From contig JAAELP010000184.1 in NCBI GenBank assembly GCA_024226535.1, forward strand, positions 1 through 44,252: a stretch of 44,252 nucleotides of DNA. Direction: 5' to 3'. Shown piece after piece: positions 17,227 through 25,135 of this stretch. A model generated the notes under the pieces. That model saw only the letters and a list, made by a program, of their open reading frames with translations. It was not told where the DNA came from and made no database searches. The translations under genes were made by a program, and so were the position numbers. The stretch comes from Planctomycetota bacterium. Lineage in GTDB: Bacteria > Planctomycetota > Phycisphaerae > Phycisphaerales > SM1A02. Each line of letters begins with the position of its first letter. Within the stretch, counting starts at the first letter, position 1.

Positions 17227-17600
17227 ACCTGCACGACTCCATCATCGAAGCGCTCCGCACGGTGCACGACCCGGAGATCCCGGTCAACATCCATGACCTC
17301 GGGCTCATCTACGGCCTCGACATCAGCGACGACGGCGCGGTCCTGGTCCGCATGACGCTCACGGCGCCGAACTGCCCGATGGCCGACGTCATCGTCGCCC
17401 AGGTCACGGCGAAGGTCCGCGCCGTCGAAGGGGTCACGTCCGCCGACGTCGAGCTGGTCTGGGAACCCAAGTGGGAACCGGAGATGATGACCGAGGCCGC
17501 GAAGCTCGAGCTGGAGTTCACGGGGCACACGGCCCCGGCCCACCTGAAGCGCGACAAGTTCTCGAAGCTGACGGTCAACCGAAAGCGCTCCGAGCGCTGA
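17223..17600 (+). CDS. sufT: SufT-like DUF59/MIP18 Fe-S maturation protein
   Basis: A 125-residue MIP18 (DUF59) domain protein. The family motif D-P-E-I-P-V-N-I-H-D-L-G-L-I-Y (residues 16-30) and the conserved cysteine C51 in A-P-N-C-P-M are present. The last 30 residues are a basic tail beyond the domain. Such proteins help Fe-S maturation or carrier function. ATG 17223 overlaps the sufU stop (ATGA). Confidence 0.9.
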   Translation: MNLHDSIIEALRTVHDPEIPVNIHDLGLIYGLDISDDGAVLVRMTLTAPNCPMADVIVAQVTAKVRAVEGVTSADVELVWEPKWEPEMMTEAAKLELEFTGHTAPAHLKRDKFSKLTVNRKRSER

Positions 17601-17615
17601 TCACGAGGTCCGTAC

Positions 17616-17924
17616 ATGGCCGAGTTCGTCAAGGTCGCCGATCTCACCGACGTGCCCGCCGGCAGCGCCCGCTGCATCAAGGTGAACGGCAAGGCCATCG
17701 CGCTGTGCAACGTCGAGGGAGCGATCTACGCCACCGACGACACGTGCACGCACGCCGACGCCTCCCTCTGCGAGGGCACGCTCGACGGCCACGAACTCGT
17801 CTGCCCGCTGCATTTCGCGGCGTTCGACGTCCGCACCGGCGCGTGCACCGCACCGCCGGCGTACGAAGAGCTCGCGACGTACGAGGTGCGCGTGAACGGC
17901 AAGACGATCGAGCTGAAGCTCTGA
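17616..17924 (+). CDS. Rieske-type ferredoxin
   Basis: A 102-residue soluble Rieske [2Fe-2S] protein. The ligands are C44-x-H46 (DTCTHADASL) and C63-x-x-H66 (VCPLHFAAFD). The fold resembles the ferredoxin components of non-heme oxygenase or nitrite-reductase-like systems. It lies 15 bp after sufT with a GAGG ribosome site, so it ends the SUF operon. It could serve as an electron donor in assembly or be a client; the sequence does not decide. Confidence 0.9.
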   Translation: MAEFVKVADLTDVPAGSARCIKVNGKAIALCNVEGAIYATDDTCTHADASLCEGTLDGHELVCPLHFAAFDVRTGACTAPPAYEELATYEVRVNGKTIELKL

Positions 17925-17938
17925 TCGGCCGGTTGCCG

Positions 17939-17987
17939 TAAATGGTGCCTGTCACCATTTATCGTAAATGGTGACAGGCACCATTTA
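17939..17987 (+). repeat. Nested perfect palindrome (REP-like), possible bidirectional terminator
   Basis: Two 23-base arms (17939-17961 and 17965-17987) are exact reverse complements around TCG. Each arm is itself a palindrome: AAATGGTG and CACCATTT flank a five-base centre. The element fills the gap between convergent genes and touches the stop codon of the minus-strand gene. Repeats of the GGTGCCTGTCACC kind are widespread in bacteria and often travel with RAYT/Y1 transposases; no such gene is present here. Confidence 0.85.
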
Positions 17988-20717
17988 TCACTCGGTGAGT
18001 TCGGCGCGGAGGGCGATGATGTCCTCCGCCCACGGATCCGCCGCGTAGGCCCGATCGACCGCTTCGCGGGCGCCGGCCGAATCGCCCGACTGCGAGCGAA
18101 GGACCGCCAGCATGTGCCACGCCTCGGCGTGGTTCGGGTGATCCTCGACCAGGCGTTCGAGCTGGCGGGCGGCGTCCGAAGCGCGACCGCGACCGTGGGC
18201 GAGCACCGCCAGGCCGAACCTCGCCTCGCGCTGGGTCGGGTCGTCTTCCAACGCGCGCCGCAGCGCCCGCTCCGCGTTGCTCACCACCCCGCTCTTCAGG
18301 CTGACGAGGCCCTCGCGGGCGGAGCGCCGGGCGCGGTGCCGTCGCGCGAGGTCGAGACCGGCGTCGATCGCGCGTTGCTCCATCGCGTCGGCGCCGGACG
18401 CAGTTTCGTGGACGCGCTCTACACGCGAGGCTAGCCACGCCGAGAGGGCCTCCGATCCACTGGCATGCGCGAGCCCACAGACGAGATCGAGCTCCTCCGT
18501 TCCCGAATCCGACATCCGCCCTCGCAGCGCCCCGAGCTCCAGCACCGGGCGGTCGTCGGTCAGCACGTCCTCGGACCCGAGCATCTCCGTGACGTCGGCG
18601 CTCGTAGCGACGAAGCGACGCGCCAGCTCCGCGCCGTCACGGATCCCCAGGGATCGCAGCCGCTCCCCCGCCCCCGCGAAGTCTGGAGCGTCGGCGTCGA
18701 TCACCTGCTCGCCGTCGGCGCTGCGCCGCCCGACCAGGAACAGGTTCTCCGCGCCCCACCAGATCCCCCCGTCGGGAAACGCGTCGAAGAACGTCCGCAG
18801 GATCACGGAAAGGTGATCGGTCCCGAGACGATGCAGCGGGATCCACTGCGCCGCGATCCCGCCGTCGCGCAATCCGCGCCGGATCCGACCGAAGTACTCG
18901 CGCGAGTACAGCCCGGTCGCGCCGACCGACCACGGGTGCAGGGTGTTGGCGACGATGACGTCGTACTCGCCGGGATGCTGCCGCAGGTACGCCCGGCCGT
19001 CGCCGCGGACGATGCGTATGCGCTCATCCGCGCCGGAGGCGATGTTCCGGTTGTCCGGCGCGAAGAACGGCGCACAGGAGATGACCTCGCTGGAGATCTC
19101 CACGCAGTCCAGACGCTCCAGCGGAAAGCGGGCGGCGGTCCCGAGCGTGATTCCCGAGCCGAGCCCGACCTCGAGGAACGTCCGCGGCTCCGGGTGGATG
19201 ATCAGCGGCAGCGTGCCCAGCAGCTCCTCGGTGATGCGAGCGTCGCCTTCCGTGGACGCCTCCTGGTCGCCGTCGACGATGAGATCGCGGCGCCCCGCGA
19301 CGTGCACGACCGCCGCCGTTGCCTGGCGGCCGTCGAAACGCGCGACGAGCCGCGAGCCCGATGGCGGCGGCGTCGCCACCAACTGGAACGCGCCGAAGCC
19401 CAGGCCGACGCCGACGGCCGCGCCGGCAAGCGGGCGCACCAGGCGCGACATCCCGGCCGGCGCACCGGCGGCGAGCAGCGCGAGCCCGAGTGCCCCGTTG
19501 ATCGCGGCGCACGCGATCAACGCGCCGCCGAGGCCCAGGTGCGGCAGCAGCAGGAACGGGCCGACGATCGCCCCAACGATCCCGCCCCCCGTGTTCGCGA
19601 AGCTCACGGCGCCGAAGGAGGCGCCGACCGTCTCGGGCCTCCGCACGGCGAGGCGAACGAACAGCGGGAACGCGGCGCCCATGAGCAGCGTGGTGGGCAG
19701 AGCCCACGCGCAGATCGCGATCACCGCGACCCTCGTGAGCCCGCTCGCCCCGGTCGTGTACGACGGCACGCACCACGCAATCCCCGCCGCCAGGAACACG
19801 GCGGCCAGGACCTCGATGACACCGAGGTCGGTGCACGGACTGCTCGTGCGTCCCGCGCGGCGGGCGATGACGAGGTTGCCGGCGGCAAGCCCGAGCAGGA
19901 ACAGCCCGAGCACCAGCGCCCACGCGAACAACGATGAGCCGAGGATCAGCGCCGCCGCACGGGCGGCGAGCACCTCGAACCCGAGCGTCGCGACCCCTGC
20001 CAGCGCCGCGACGACGAGCACCACTCCCGACACCTCTCCCCCCCGGGCAGAGGTCGGCGAGCGCAGCGAGCCGGGTAAGGGGAGAGCGTCATTGCCCCCC
20101 CGCCCCCCCCGCGCCATCACCAGCGCCACCCCCCCGAGGAGCACCGCGGCCACGCCACTGGTTCCCGATGTCACCATGAGACCGACCGCCGGTATCGACA
20201 CCGCCGCCACCGCCACCCCCGCCACCGCGCCGACGGTATTGATTCCGACCAGCCACCCGGCCGCGCGCGCCGACGCAGCCGGCTCGCGCACCGCACCACG
20301 CACCAGCGCCGGCAACGTACCCCCGAGCAGGAACGTGATCACGAAGAGATACGCCACCACCGCCGCGGTCACCACCGGCATCGGCACGCGCCCGATCAGG
20401 AGCGCCCCCATCCCGCCGAGCACCCACGGCGACACGCCGGCGAGGACCCCGGCGATCACCTCCAGCCGACCGTACAACGCCAACGGCGAGCGCGTCCGGT
20501 CCGCGACGGCGCCGAGGACCCGCGCTCCCACCGCAAGTCCCCCGAAGAAGGCCACGAGCACCGCGGAGATCGCCTCGACCTGGCTCCCGATGAGCAGCGC
20601 GACGGCCCGCGTCCACGCGACCTCGTACACGAGCGCGATCCCGCCCGAGACGAGCGCGAGCGCGAGATACGAGACCCGGACACGGGAGAGCGACGGGCTG
20701 GAGGAGGGTGCGGCCAC
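17988..20717 (-). CDS. Polytopic membrane / spermidine-synthase-like / TPR fusion protein
   Basis: A 909-residue protein with three parts. Residues about 14-445 contain about a dozen hydrophobic segments in two similar halves; each begins with a membrane helix followed by a G-F/Y-E-V-x-x-x-R element. Residues about 455-680 are a spermidine-synthase-like Rossmann methyltransferase fold, with FLEVGLGSGITLG (514-526), acidic D-C-V-E-I-S, R-G-D-G-R-A-Y-L and Y-D-V-I-V-A-N. Residues about 790-905 are TPR-like helices (ALRRALEDDPTQREARFGLA and following). Membrane-fused spermidine synthase homologues of this type are common in planctomycetes and related phyla, but their substrate is unknown. The start is GTG 20717, nine bases after the upstream gene. 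Confidence 0.8.
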   Translation of the reverse strand: MAAPSSSPSLSRVRVSYLALALVSGGIALVYEVAWTRAVALLIGSQVEAISAVLVAFFGGLAVGARVLGAVADRTRSPLALYGRLEVIAGVLAGVSPWVLGGMGALLIGRVPMPVVTAAVVAYLFVITFLLGGTLPALVRGAVREPAASARAAGWLVGINTVGAVAGVAVAAVSIPAVGLMVTSGTSGVAAVLLGGVALVMARGGRGGNDALPLPGSLRSPTSARGGEVSGVVLVVAALAGVATLGFEVLAARAAALILGSSLFAWALVLGLFLLGLAAGNLVIARRAGRTSSPCTDLGVIEVLAAVFLAAGIAWCVPSYTTGASGLTRVAVIAICAWALPTTLLMGAAFPLFVRLAVRRPETVGASFGAVSFANTGGGIVGAIVGPFLLLPHLGLGGALIACAAINGALGLALLAAGAPAGMSRLVRPLAGAAVGVGLGFGAFQLVATPPPSGSRLVARFDGRQATAAVVHVAGRRDLIVDGDQEASTEGDARITEELLGTLPLIIHPEPRTFLEVGLGSGITLGTAARFPLERLDCVEISSEVISCAPFFAPDNRNIASGADERIRIVRGDGRAYLRQHPGEYDVIVANTLHPWSVGATGLYSREYFGRIRRGLRDGGIAAQWIPLHRLGTDHLSVILRTFFDAFPDGGIWWGAENLFLVGRRSADGEQVIDADAPDFAGAGERLRSLGIRDGAELARRFVATSADVTEMLGSEDVLTDDRPVLELGALRGRMSDSGTEELDLVCGLAHASGSEALSAWLASRVERVHETASGADAMEQRAIDAGLDLARRHRARRSAREGLVSLKSGVVSNAERALRRALEDDPTQREARFGLAVLAHGRGRASDAARQLERLVEDHPNHAEAWHMLAVLRSQSGDSAGAREAVDRAYAADPWAEDIIALRAELTE
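20034..20086. repeat. Palindromic repeat inserted in frame within the membrane fusion gene
   Basis: CTCTCCCC (20034-20041) and GGGGAGAG (20079-20086) are inverted ends of a 53-bp element whose core contains GGTCGGCGAGCGCAGCGAGC. This resembles intergenic palindromic repeats common in high-GC bacteria. Here it lies inside a CDS and encodes a low-complexity linker (about residues 211-228) between the two membrane halves, keeping the frame. Confidence 0.6.
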
Positions 20718-20726
20718 GGGTTCCGA

Positions 20727-21287
20727 TCAATGACGACGCCGGAAACCGGCGATGAACCCGAGGGTCGCCATACCGACCGAGGGCAGGACGCCGCGGATGA
20801 ACTCGGTGAACCCGGCGGTCTGGGCACGCAGCCACTCGGCGACGGAGTCGTAGTGCCCGCTCCACGTCGACCAGTTCACGTCGATCAGCCCCGCGTACTG
20901 GAGACCGAAGAGAGCCAGCAGGAGCAGCCCGATGCTCACGATCGCGATTCGCAGGAAGGAGCGGAACGCGTACGCGACGCAGAACGCCGCGAAGAAGCTG
21001 AACCCGAGCCGGAAGATCGCCGGCGACCAGTCGTCGAGCGCGTTTCCCGTCTCCGCCGCGGGCGGGCCCGCCGCGCCGGGGTTGCCGGGGTCCAGGCCGA
21101 GGGCGAGGGCCGAGTCGCCTCCCGCGGCGGGGTCGGGCGCGGCCTCCGGACGCAACGCGGCGTAGCTCCACAGCGCCACGCCCAGGATCGTCACCACCAG
21201 CGAGAGTACGCCGAGCGTCTTCTGCCAACCGGCGAGCCGGCCGGGCGTCGCGGCCGCCGGTTCCTGGTTCTGGTTCGACTCCGACAT
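20727..21287 (-). CDS. FUN14-like membrane protein
   Basis: A 186-residue protein. ATG 21287 is chosen over an upstream GTG (21308). It has an N-terminal membrane helix (about residues 25-45), a Pro/Gly/Ala-rich linker (45-80), then a C-terminal region of hydrophobic helices: SPAIFRLGFSFFAAFCVAYAF, AIVSIGLLLLALFGLQYAG and PSVGMATLGFIAGFRRR. The L-Q-Y-x-G-x-I-x-V-N-W stretch and the final G-F-x-x-G-x-R-R-R match FUN14-type proteins. Function in bacteria unknown. It lies nine bases before the downstream membrane fusion gene and is probably co-transcribed with it. Confidence 0.65.
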   Translation of the reverse strand: MSESNQNQEPAAATPGRLAGWQKTLGVLSLVVTILGVALWSYAALRPEAAPDPAAGGDSALALGLDPGNPGAAGPPAAETGNALDDWSPAIFRLGFSFFAAFCVAYAFRSFLRIAIVSIGLLLLALFGLQYAGLIDVNWSTWSGHYDSVAEWLRAQTAGFTEFIRGVLPSVGMATLGFIAGFRRRH

Positions 21288-21327
21288 CGTGTCCGGATGG
21301 TACGACACCGGGGCGGATCGGGCGAGA

Positions 21328-22530
21328 TCAGGGCGCGACCACGTCGCGGCCGCGGATCCCGTCCGTCGTCAGGATGTGGAAGCTCGTGTCCGCCTGGTCG
21401 TAGCCGAAGCTGATCAGGTAGCCGTCGTCTCCCCACGGCGTGTCGCGGCTCCAGAGGCCCCAGTCGCCGCCCGACTGCGCCCGCATGCGGGCGTCGGCGC
21501 GCATGGCGTTGCGCACGCCGACCATGCCCACGTGGCCGTCGTAGAAGAGCGTGGCCGGCGTCGATTGCCACGCGTGGTTGAAGTAGTACGGCTCACAGCC
21601 GTCGACGTACCCGCTGCCCTGCAGGCCGGGGTTGCACTCCGCCCGCACGTTCTGCAACCAGTGATGCTCCAGCATGTGCGTCTTGAGGCTCGGGTGCAGC
21701 GCCTGGGAGAGCGACGGCGAGCGGTGCCCCCCGTCGAGCGCCCACGGGTTGCGCCAGCCGTTGTACGACGGATCGTCGGGATCATCGCGGGCCATGACCT
21801 GCGGCGCGAACATCGCCGCCGGGCTCAGGCAGTAGCTCGACCAGAATGGAAGCTCGCCCAATCCTTGGATCCCGGGTCGGTCGCAGTACTGCCCGGGGTC
21901 GTCGAAGCAGTTCGCGCCCTCGAACCCCGCGCCCGCGATCGAGTTCCAGACGGCCCGGTCCTTCGGCGCGTAGAACACGCGGTCGTAGAAGCGCCCGCTC
22001 ACGTACTGGTTGAACTGCTGCACGTTGATGAGCCGGAACGAACCGAAGTAACCCTGTCCCGTGTTGAAGTCCACCGGCAGGTTGAGCCCCGCGTTGCCGG
22101 TGTTGAAGGTGCCGTGCAGCTCGTCGCCGCTCTCGTGCGTGCGGTAAGCGAAGAACAGGTACGAGTTCGCGGGGTCGCCGTGCAAGTAACCCCAGCCGAG
22201 GATCGGCCCCGGGTGGGTGTGCTCCTCGAGCACGCCGCCGTGCTCGACGTAGAACCAGTGGAACGCACCGACGCCGACGCCGTAGGTCGAGATCCGATCG
22301 TTGACGAGGGTGAACTGCCGGCCGCTCCACTCTGCCGCATAGGAGGCGTGCGCGGTCGCGAGGTTGCGCAGGTTGGCTTGCGACATCGTCAGCCGCGCCT
22401 GGGCCCGCGCCCGGCCGATCGCCGGCAGCAGGATCCCCATGAGCAGGGCGATGATCGAAACGACCACCAGCAACTCGATGACGGTGAACGCCGGCCTGGC
22501 GCGACAGCTCGATGTGGCGTGGGGCATCAT
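21328..22530 (-). CDS. Type II secretion-like pseudopilin (DUF1559-related)
   Basis: A 400-residue prepilin-like protein. The N-terminus has the class III signal: basic leader, then A-FTVIELLVVVSIIALLMG with glutamate at position +5 of the mature end, followed by a hydrophobic helix and R-A-R-A-Q-A-R. The C-terminus has H-x11-DG (NHAWQSTPATLFYDGHVGMV), a variant of the H-x9-DG motif of planctomycete DUF1559 pilin-like proteins. Four cysteines in the globular part could form disulfides. GGGAGG precedes the double ATG (22530/22527) by about 12 bases. These proteins are very abundant in planctomycetes; the role is presumed extracellular or envelope-associated. Confidence 0.8.
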   Translation of the reverse strand: MMPHATSSCRARPAFTVIELLVVVSIIALLMGILLPAIGRARAQARLTMSQANLRNLATAHASYAAEWSGRQFTLVNDRISTYGVGVGAFHWFYVEHGGVLEEHTHPGPILGWGYLHGDPANSYLFFAYRTHESGDELHGTFNTGNAGLNLPVDFNTGQGYFGSFRLINVQQFNQYVSGRFYDRVFYAPKDRAVWNSIAGAGFEGANCFDDPGQYCDRPGIQGLGELPFWSSYCLSPAAMFAPQVMARDDPDDPSYNGWRNPWALDGGHRSPSLSQALHPSLKTHMLEHHWLQNVRAECNPGLQGSGYVDGCEPYYFNHAWQSTPATLFYDGHVGMVGVRNAMRADARMRAQSGGDWGLWSRDTPWGDDGYLISFGYDQADTSFHILTTDGIRGRDVVAP

Positions 22531-22621
22531 GGGTACATTCGACCTCCCGGCCCGATTGTTCCCACCTCGAGTGCGAGTGTACCCGCCGCCTCCCCGCCGA
22601 TGCCAGGGGAAATGCCGAAGA

Positions 22622-22915
22622 TCAGTCCGCGCTGAGGGTGTCCGGCCCCGATCCCGCCCGCTTCTCGTAGTGCCCGTCGCCGGCCTTCTGGTACTTGGTG
22701 AACCCCAGCCGGTCGAGGTTCTTGTCGCTCAGCTTCTGCTTCGTGGCGTGATCCGACCAGTTCCCCGCGACGTGCGCCGCCTGGGGCACCCGACGGACCG
22801 GCTCACCCGTCTCCGGGTGCTTCTTCAGCGGCGAATCGGACATCTTCTGGAAGACCTCGAAGGTCTCGCCGTCGGTGCCGTCGGGGTTGATGACCTGGTA
22901 GACGTAGGTGGGCAT
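22622..22915 (-). CDS. FmdB-like small protein lacking zinc-ribbon cysteines
   Basis: A 97-residue protein. ATG 22915 starts the FmdB-family N-terminus MPTYVYQ...F-E-V-F-Q-K-M-S-D, followed by G-E-P-V-R-R-V and a charged C-terminal tail. FmdB-type regulatory proteins normally carry a CxxC zinc ribbon; this one has no cysteine at all. The resemblance in the first 45 residues is good, so it is probably a metal-free divergent member. Function unknown. No strong ribosome site. Confidence 0.6.
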   Translation of the reverse strand: MPTYVYQVINPDGTDGETFEVFQKMSDSPLKKHPETGEPVRRVPQAAHVAGNWSDHATKQKLSDKNLDRLGFTKYQKAGDGHYEKRAGSGPDTLSAD

Positions 22916-22967
22916 GGGGGGAAGCAACTCGGGAAGTGACTGAGGAATGGTATCGGCCGTTCTCGGT

Positions 22968-24938
22968 TCATTCCCTCAGCTCGGGCAGATCGACGTACAG
23001 GTCCAGCGATTCCGGGTTCTTCAACGCATCCCGATTCGTCACCGGCTTGCCGTGGATGATGTTCCGCACCGCCAGCTCGACCTTCTTCATGCTGATCGTG
23101 TACGGGATGTCCGCCACCGGGATGATCTGCGCGGGCACGTGCCGCGGCGAGCAGTTGGAGCGAATGGCGGTGCGGATGCGCTTGACGAGGTCCGGCGTCA
23201 GCTCGTGACCCGCCGCGAGCTTGACGAAGAGGATCACGCGGACGTCGTCGTCCCACTCCTGTCCGACGACGACGCTGTCTTCGATCTCGTCGAGCGGCTC
23301 CACCTGCCGGTAGATCTCCGCGGTGCCGATGCGCACGCCGCCAGGGTTGAGCGTCGCGTCGGAACGACCGTAGATTCGCACGCCGCCACGCTCGTTGACC
23401 TCGATGAAGTCCCCGTGGGTCCAGATACCGGGAAAGCGCTCGAAGTACGCGGCGCGGTAGCTCGAGCCGTCGTCGTCGCCCCAGAAGAAGATCGGCATCG
23501 ACGGGAACGCCGCCGTGCAGACCAGCTCGCCGGTCCGCCCGGTCACCGGCGCGCCGTGCTCGTCGAACGCGGCGACCTTCATGCCGAGGCAGCGGCACTG
23601 GATCTCGCCGCGGTACACGGGGCCGATCGGGTTGCCGCCCACGAAGCAGCCGTTCAGGTCGGTGCCACCGGAGATCGAGCTGAGGCAGAGGTCGGCCGAG
23701 ATGTCACGATAGACGTACTCGAAGCTCTCGTCGGACAGCGGCGAACCCGTGGACAGCATCGCCCGCAGCCCCGAAAGATCGAAGCTCTCCCGCGGCTTCA
23801 CGCCGGCCTTCTCCAGCGCCGCGAGGTACTTCGCGCTCGTGCCGAAGATGCTGACCCGCTCCTGCTCGGTGAGCCGCATGAGCGACGCGGGGTCGGGATG
23901 GAACGGCGAGCCGTCGAAGAGCGTCACCGTCGCCCCGCAGGCGAGCGAGCACACGAGCCAGTTCCACATCATCCACCCGCACGTCGTGAAGTAGAAGATG
24001 TTGTCGGAGCGCTTCAGGTCCGTGTGCAGCCGCAGCTCCTTGAGCTGGTTGATCAGCACGCCACCGACGGACTGGACGATGCACTTCGGGAGCCCCGTCG
24101 TGCCCGACGAGTACATGATGTACAGCGGGTGGTCGAAGGGCACCTGCTCGAAGCGCAGCTCGGGATCGTCGTCGGGGCCGATGAAGTCCTGGTAGTGAAC
24201 GGCGTTCGGCAGTGCGGCGAGGTCGGCCCGCTCCTCGGTGTAGGGCACGACGACGATGCGTGGCGCCGAGGAGATCTCGGCGACGATCCCCGCGACCTTC
24301 TCCAGCGAGTCGAACGTCCGGCCCCCGTACGAGTACCCGTTCGCGCAGAACAGCACGGTCGGCTCCAGCCGCTGAAAGCGATCGAGCACGCCCTTGACGC
24401 CGAAGTCCGGCGAGCAGGACGACCAGATCGCCCCGAGGCTCGTCGCGGCGAGCATGGCGATGATCGTCTCGGGCATGTTCGGCATGAACCCGACGACCCG
24501 GTCGCCGCGTTGCACGCCGGCGTCGCGCAGCCCGCGGGCGACGCGGGCCACGGCCCGGTGCAGCTCGGCGTACGTGACCCGGCGCGACTCGTGCATCGCC
24601 TCGCCACGGAAGACGATCGCCGCCTGGTCGTCGCGGTAGCGCAGCAGGTTCTCGGCGAAGTTCAGCGTCGCTCCCTCGAACCACTTCGCCCCGGGCATCC
24701 GCGACGGGTCATCCACGACCGGTCCGCTACCGCGCGTGCCGCGGATCTCCACGAACTCCCACACGAGCTCCCAGAAGTCGGCGATCCGGTCGATCGACCA
24801 CGCGTACAGCTCGTCGTAGCGTTCGAAGCTCGTGCCGTGCCGGCGGTTGACCTCCTGCATGAAGGCGTGGAGGTTCGATTCCTTGATGCGCTCGGGGCTC
24901 GGGGTCCAGAGCGGTGCGACTTGTTGATCGACGGGCAT
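22968..24938 (-). CDS. aacS: Acetoacetyl-CoA synthetase
   Basis: A 656-residue ANL-superfamily acyl-CoA synthetase, matching acetoacetate-CoA ligases in length and pattern. It has the N-terminal P-L-W-T-P-S and W-F-E-G-A-T-L-N-F-A-E-N-L-L-R block, the AMP/ATP-binding motif YSSGTTGLPK (around residue 270), and the C-terminal Y-G-R-S-D-A-T-L-N-P-G-G-V-R-I-G-T-A-E-I-Y and the K-V-E-L-A-V-R-N-I-I-H-G-K block with the adenylation lysine. It would activate acetoacetate for biosynthesis or ketone use. ATG 24938 is preferred over upstream frame codons, which lie in a MITE. A TAGAAT box ends seven bases before the ATG. Confidence 0.92.
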   Translation of the reverse strand: MPVDQQVAPLWTPSPERIKESNLHAFMQEVNRRHGTSFERYDELYAWSIDRIADFWELVWEFVEIRGTRGSGPVVDDPSRMPGAKWFEGATLNFAENLLRYRDDQAAIVFRGEAMHESRRVTYAELHRAVARVARGLRDAGVQRGDRVVGFMPNMPETIIAMLAATSLGAIWSSCSPDFGVKGVLDRFQRLEPTVLFCANGYSYGGRTFDSLEKVAGIVAEISSAPRIVVVPYTEERADLAALPNAVHYQDFIGPDDDPELRFEQVPFDHPLYIMYSSGTTGLPKCIVQSVGGVLINQLKELRLHTDLKRSDNIFYFTTCGWMMWNWLVCSLACGATVTLFDGSPFHPDPASLMRLTEQERVSIFGTSAKYLAALEKAGVKPRESFDLSGLRAMLSTGSPLSDESFEYVYRDISADLCLSSISGGTDLNGCFVGGNPIGPVYRGEIQCRCLGMKVAAFDEHGAPVTGRTGELVCTAAFPSMPIFFWGDDDGSSYRAAYFERFPGIWTHGDFIEVNERGGVRIYGRSDATLNPGGVRIGTAEIYRQVEPLDEIEDSVVVGQEWDDDVRVILFVKLAAGHELTPDLVKRIRTAIRSNCSPRHVPAQIIPVADIPYTISMKKVELAVRNIIHGKPVTNRDALKNPESLDLYVDLPELRE

Positions 24939-24945
24939 GAGCGCG

Positions 24946-24951
24946 ATTCTA
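24946..24951 (-). promoter_or_regulatory. -10-like TAGAAT seven bases before aacS
   Basis: On the minus strand TAGAAT is followed by seven bases and ATG 24938, another candidate leaderless start. The upstream MITE begins only about 20 bases further, where a -35 box would lie. Confidence 0.45.
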
Positions 24952-24969
24952 ACGCAGAGCCGCGTACCC

Positions 24970-25135
24970 AGCAGGCTGTTGAAGAACTCCGACGGCTCGA
25001 CATCGGCGAGCTTCCGCCCTGACCGCACCGTCGATTCTCGACGTATCACAGGGGATATGCCTTCGAATCGCCGGCACGCTCAGGACGAAACCTCGCTCGA
25101 TCTCGAACGCGCCGGAGTTCCTCAACAACCTGCTA
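24970..25135. mobile_element. Foldback MITE with GTACCC target duplication
   Basis: The termini AGCAGGCTGTTGAAGAACTC (left) and AGCAGGTTGTTGAGGAACTC (right, read on the other strand) are near-identical inverted repeats. The similarity continues with scattered differences for about 75 bases on each side, so the 166-bp element is almost one long hairpin with a short centre. GTACCC occurs directly before (24964-24969) and directly after (25136-25141), a likely target duplication. It encodes no protein. Confidence 0.75.

Noticed and set aside
23000..25000. Long plus-strand frame (691 codons) opposite acetoacetyl-CoA synthetase
   Set aside because: The minus strand has the full ANL-family motif set.
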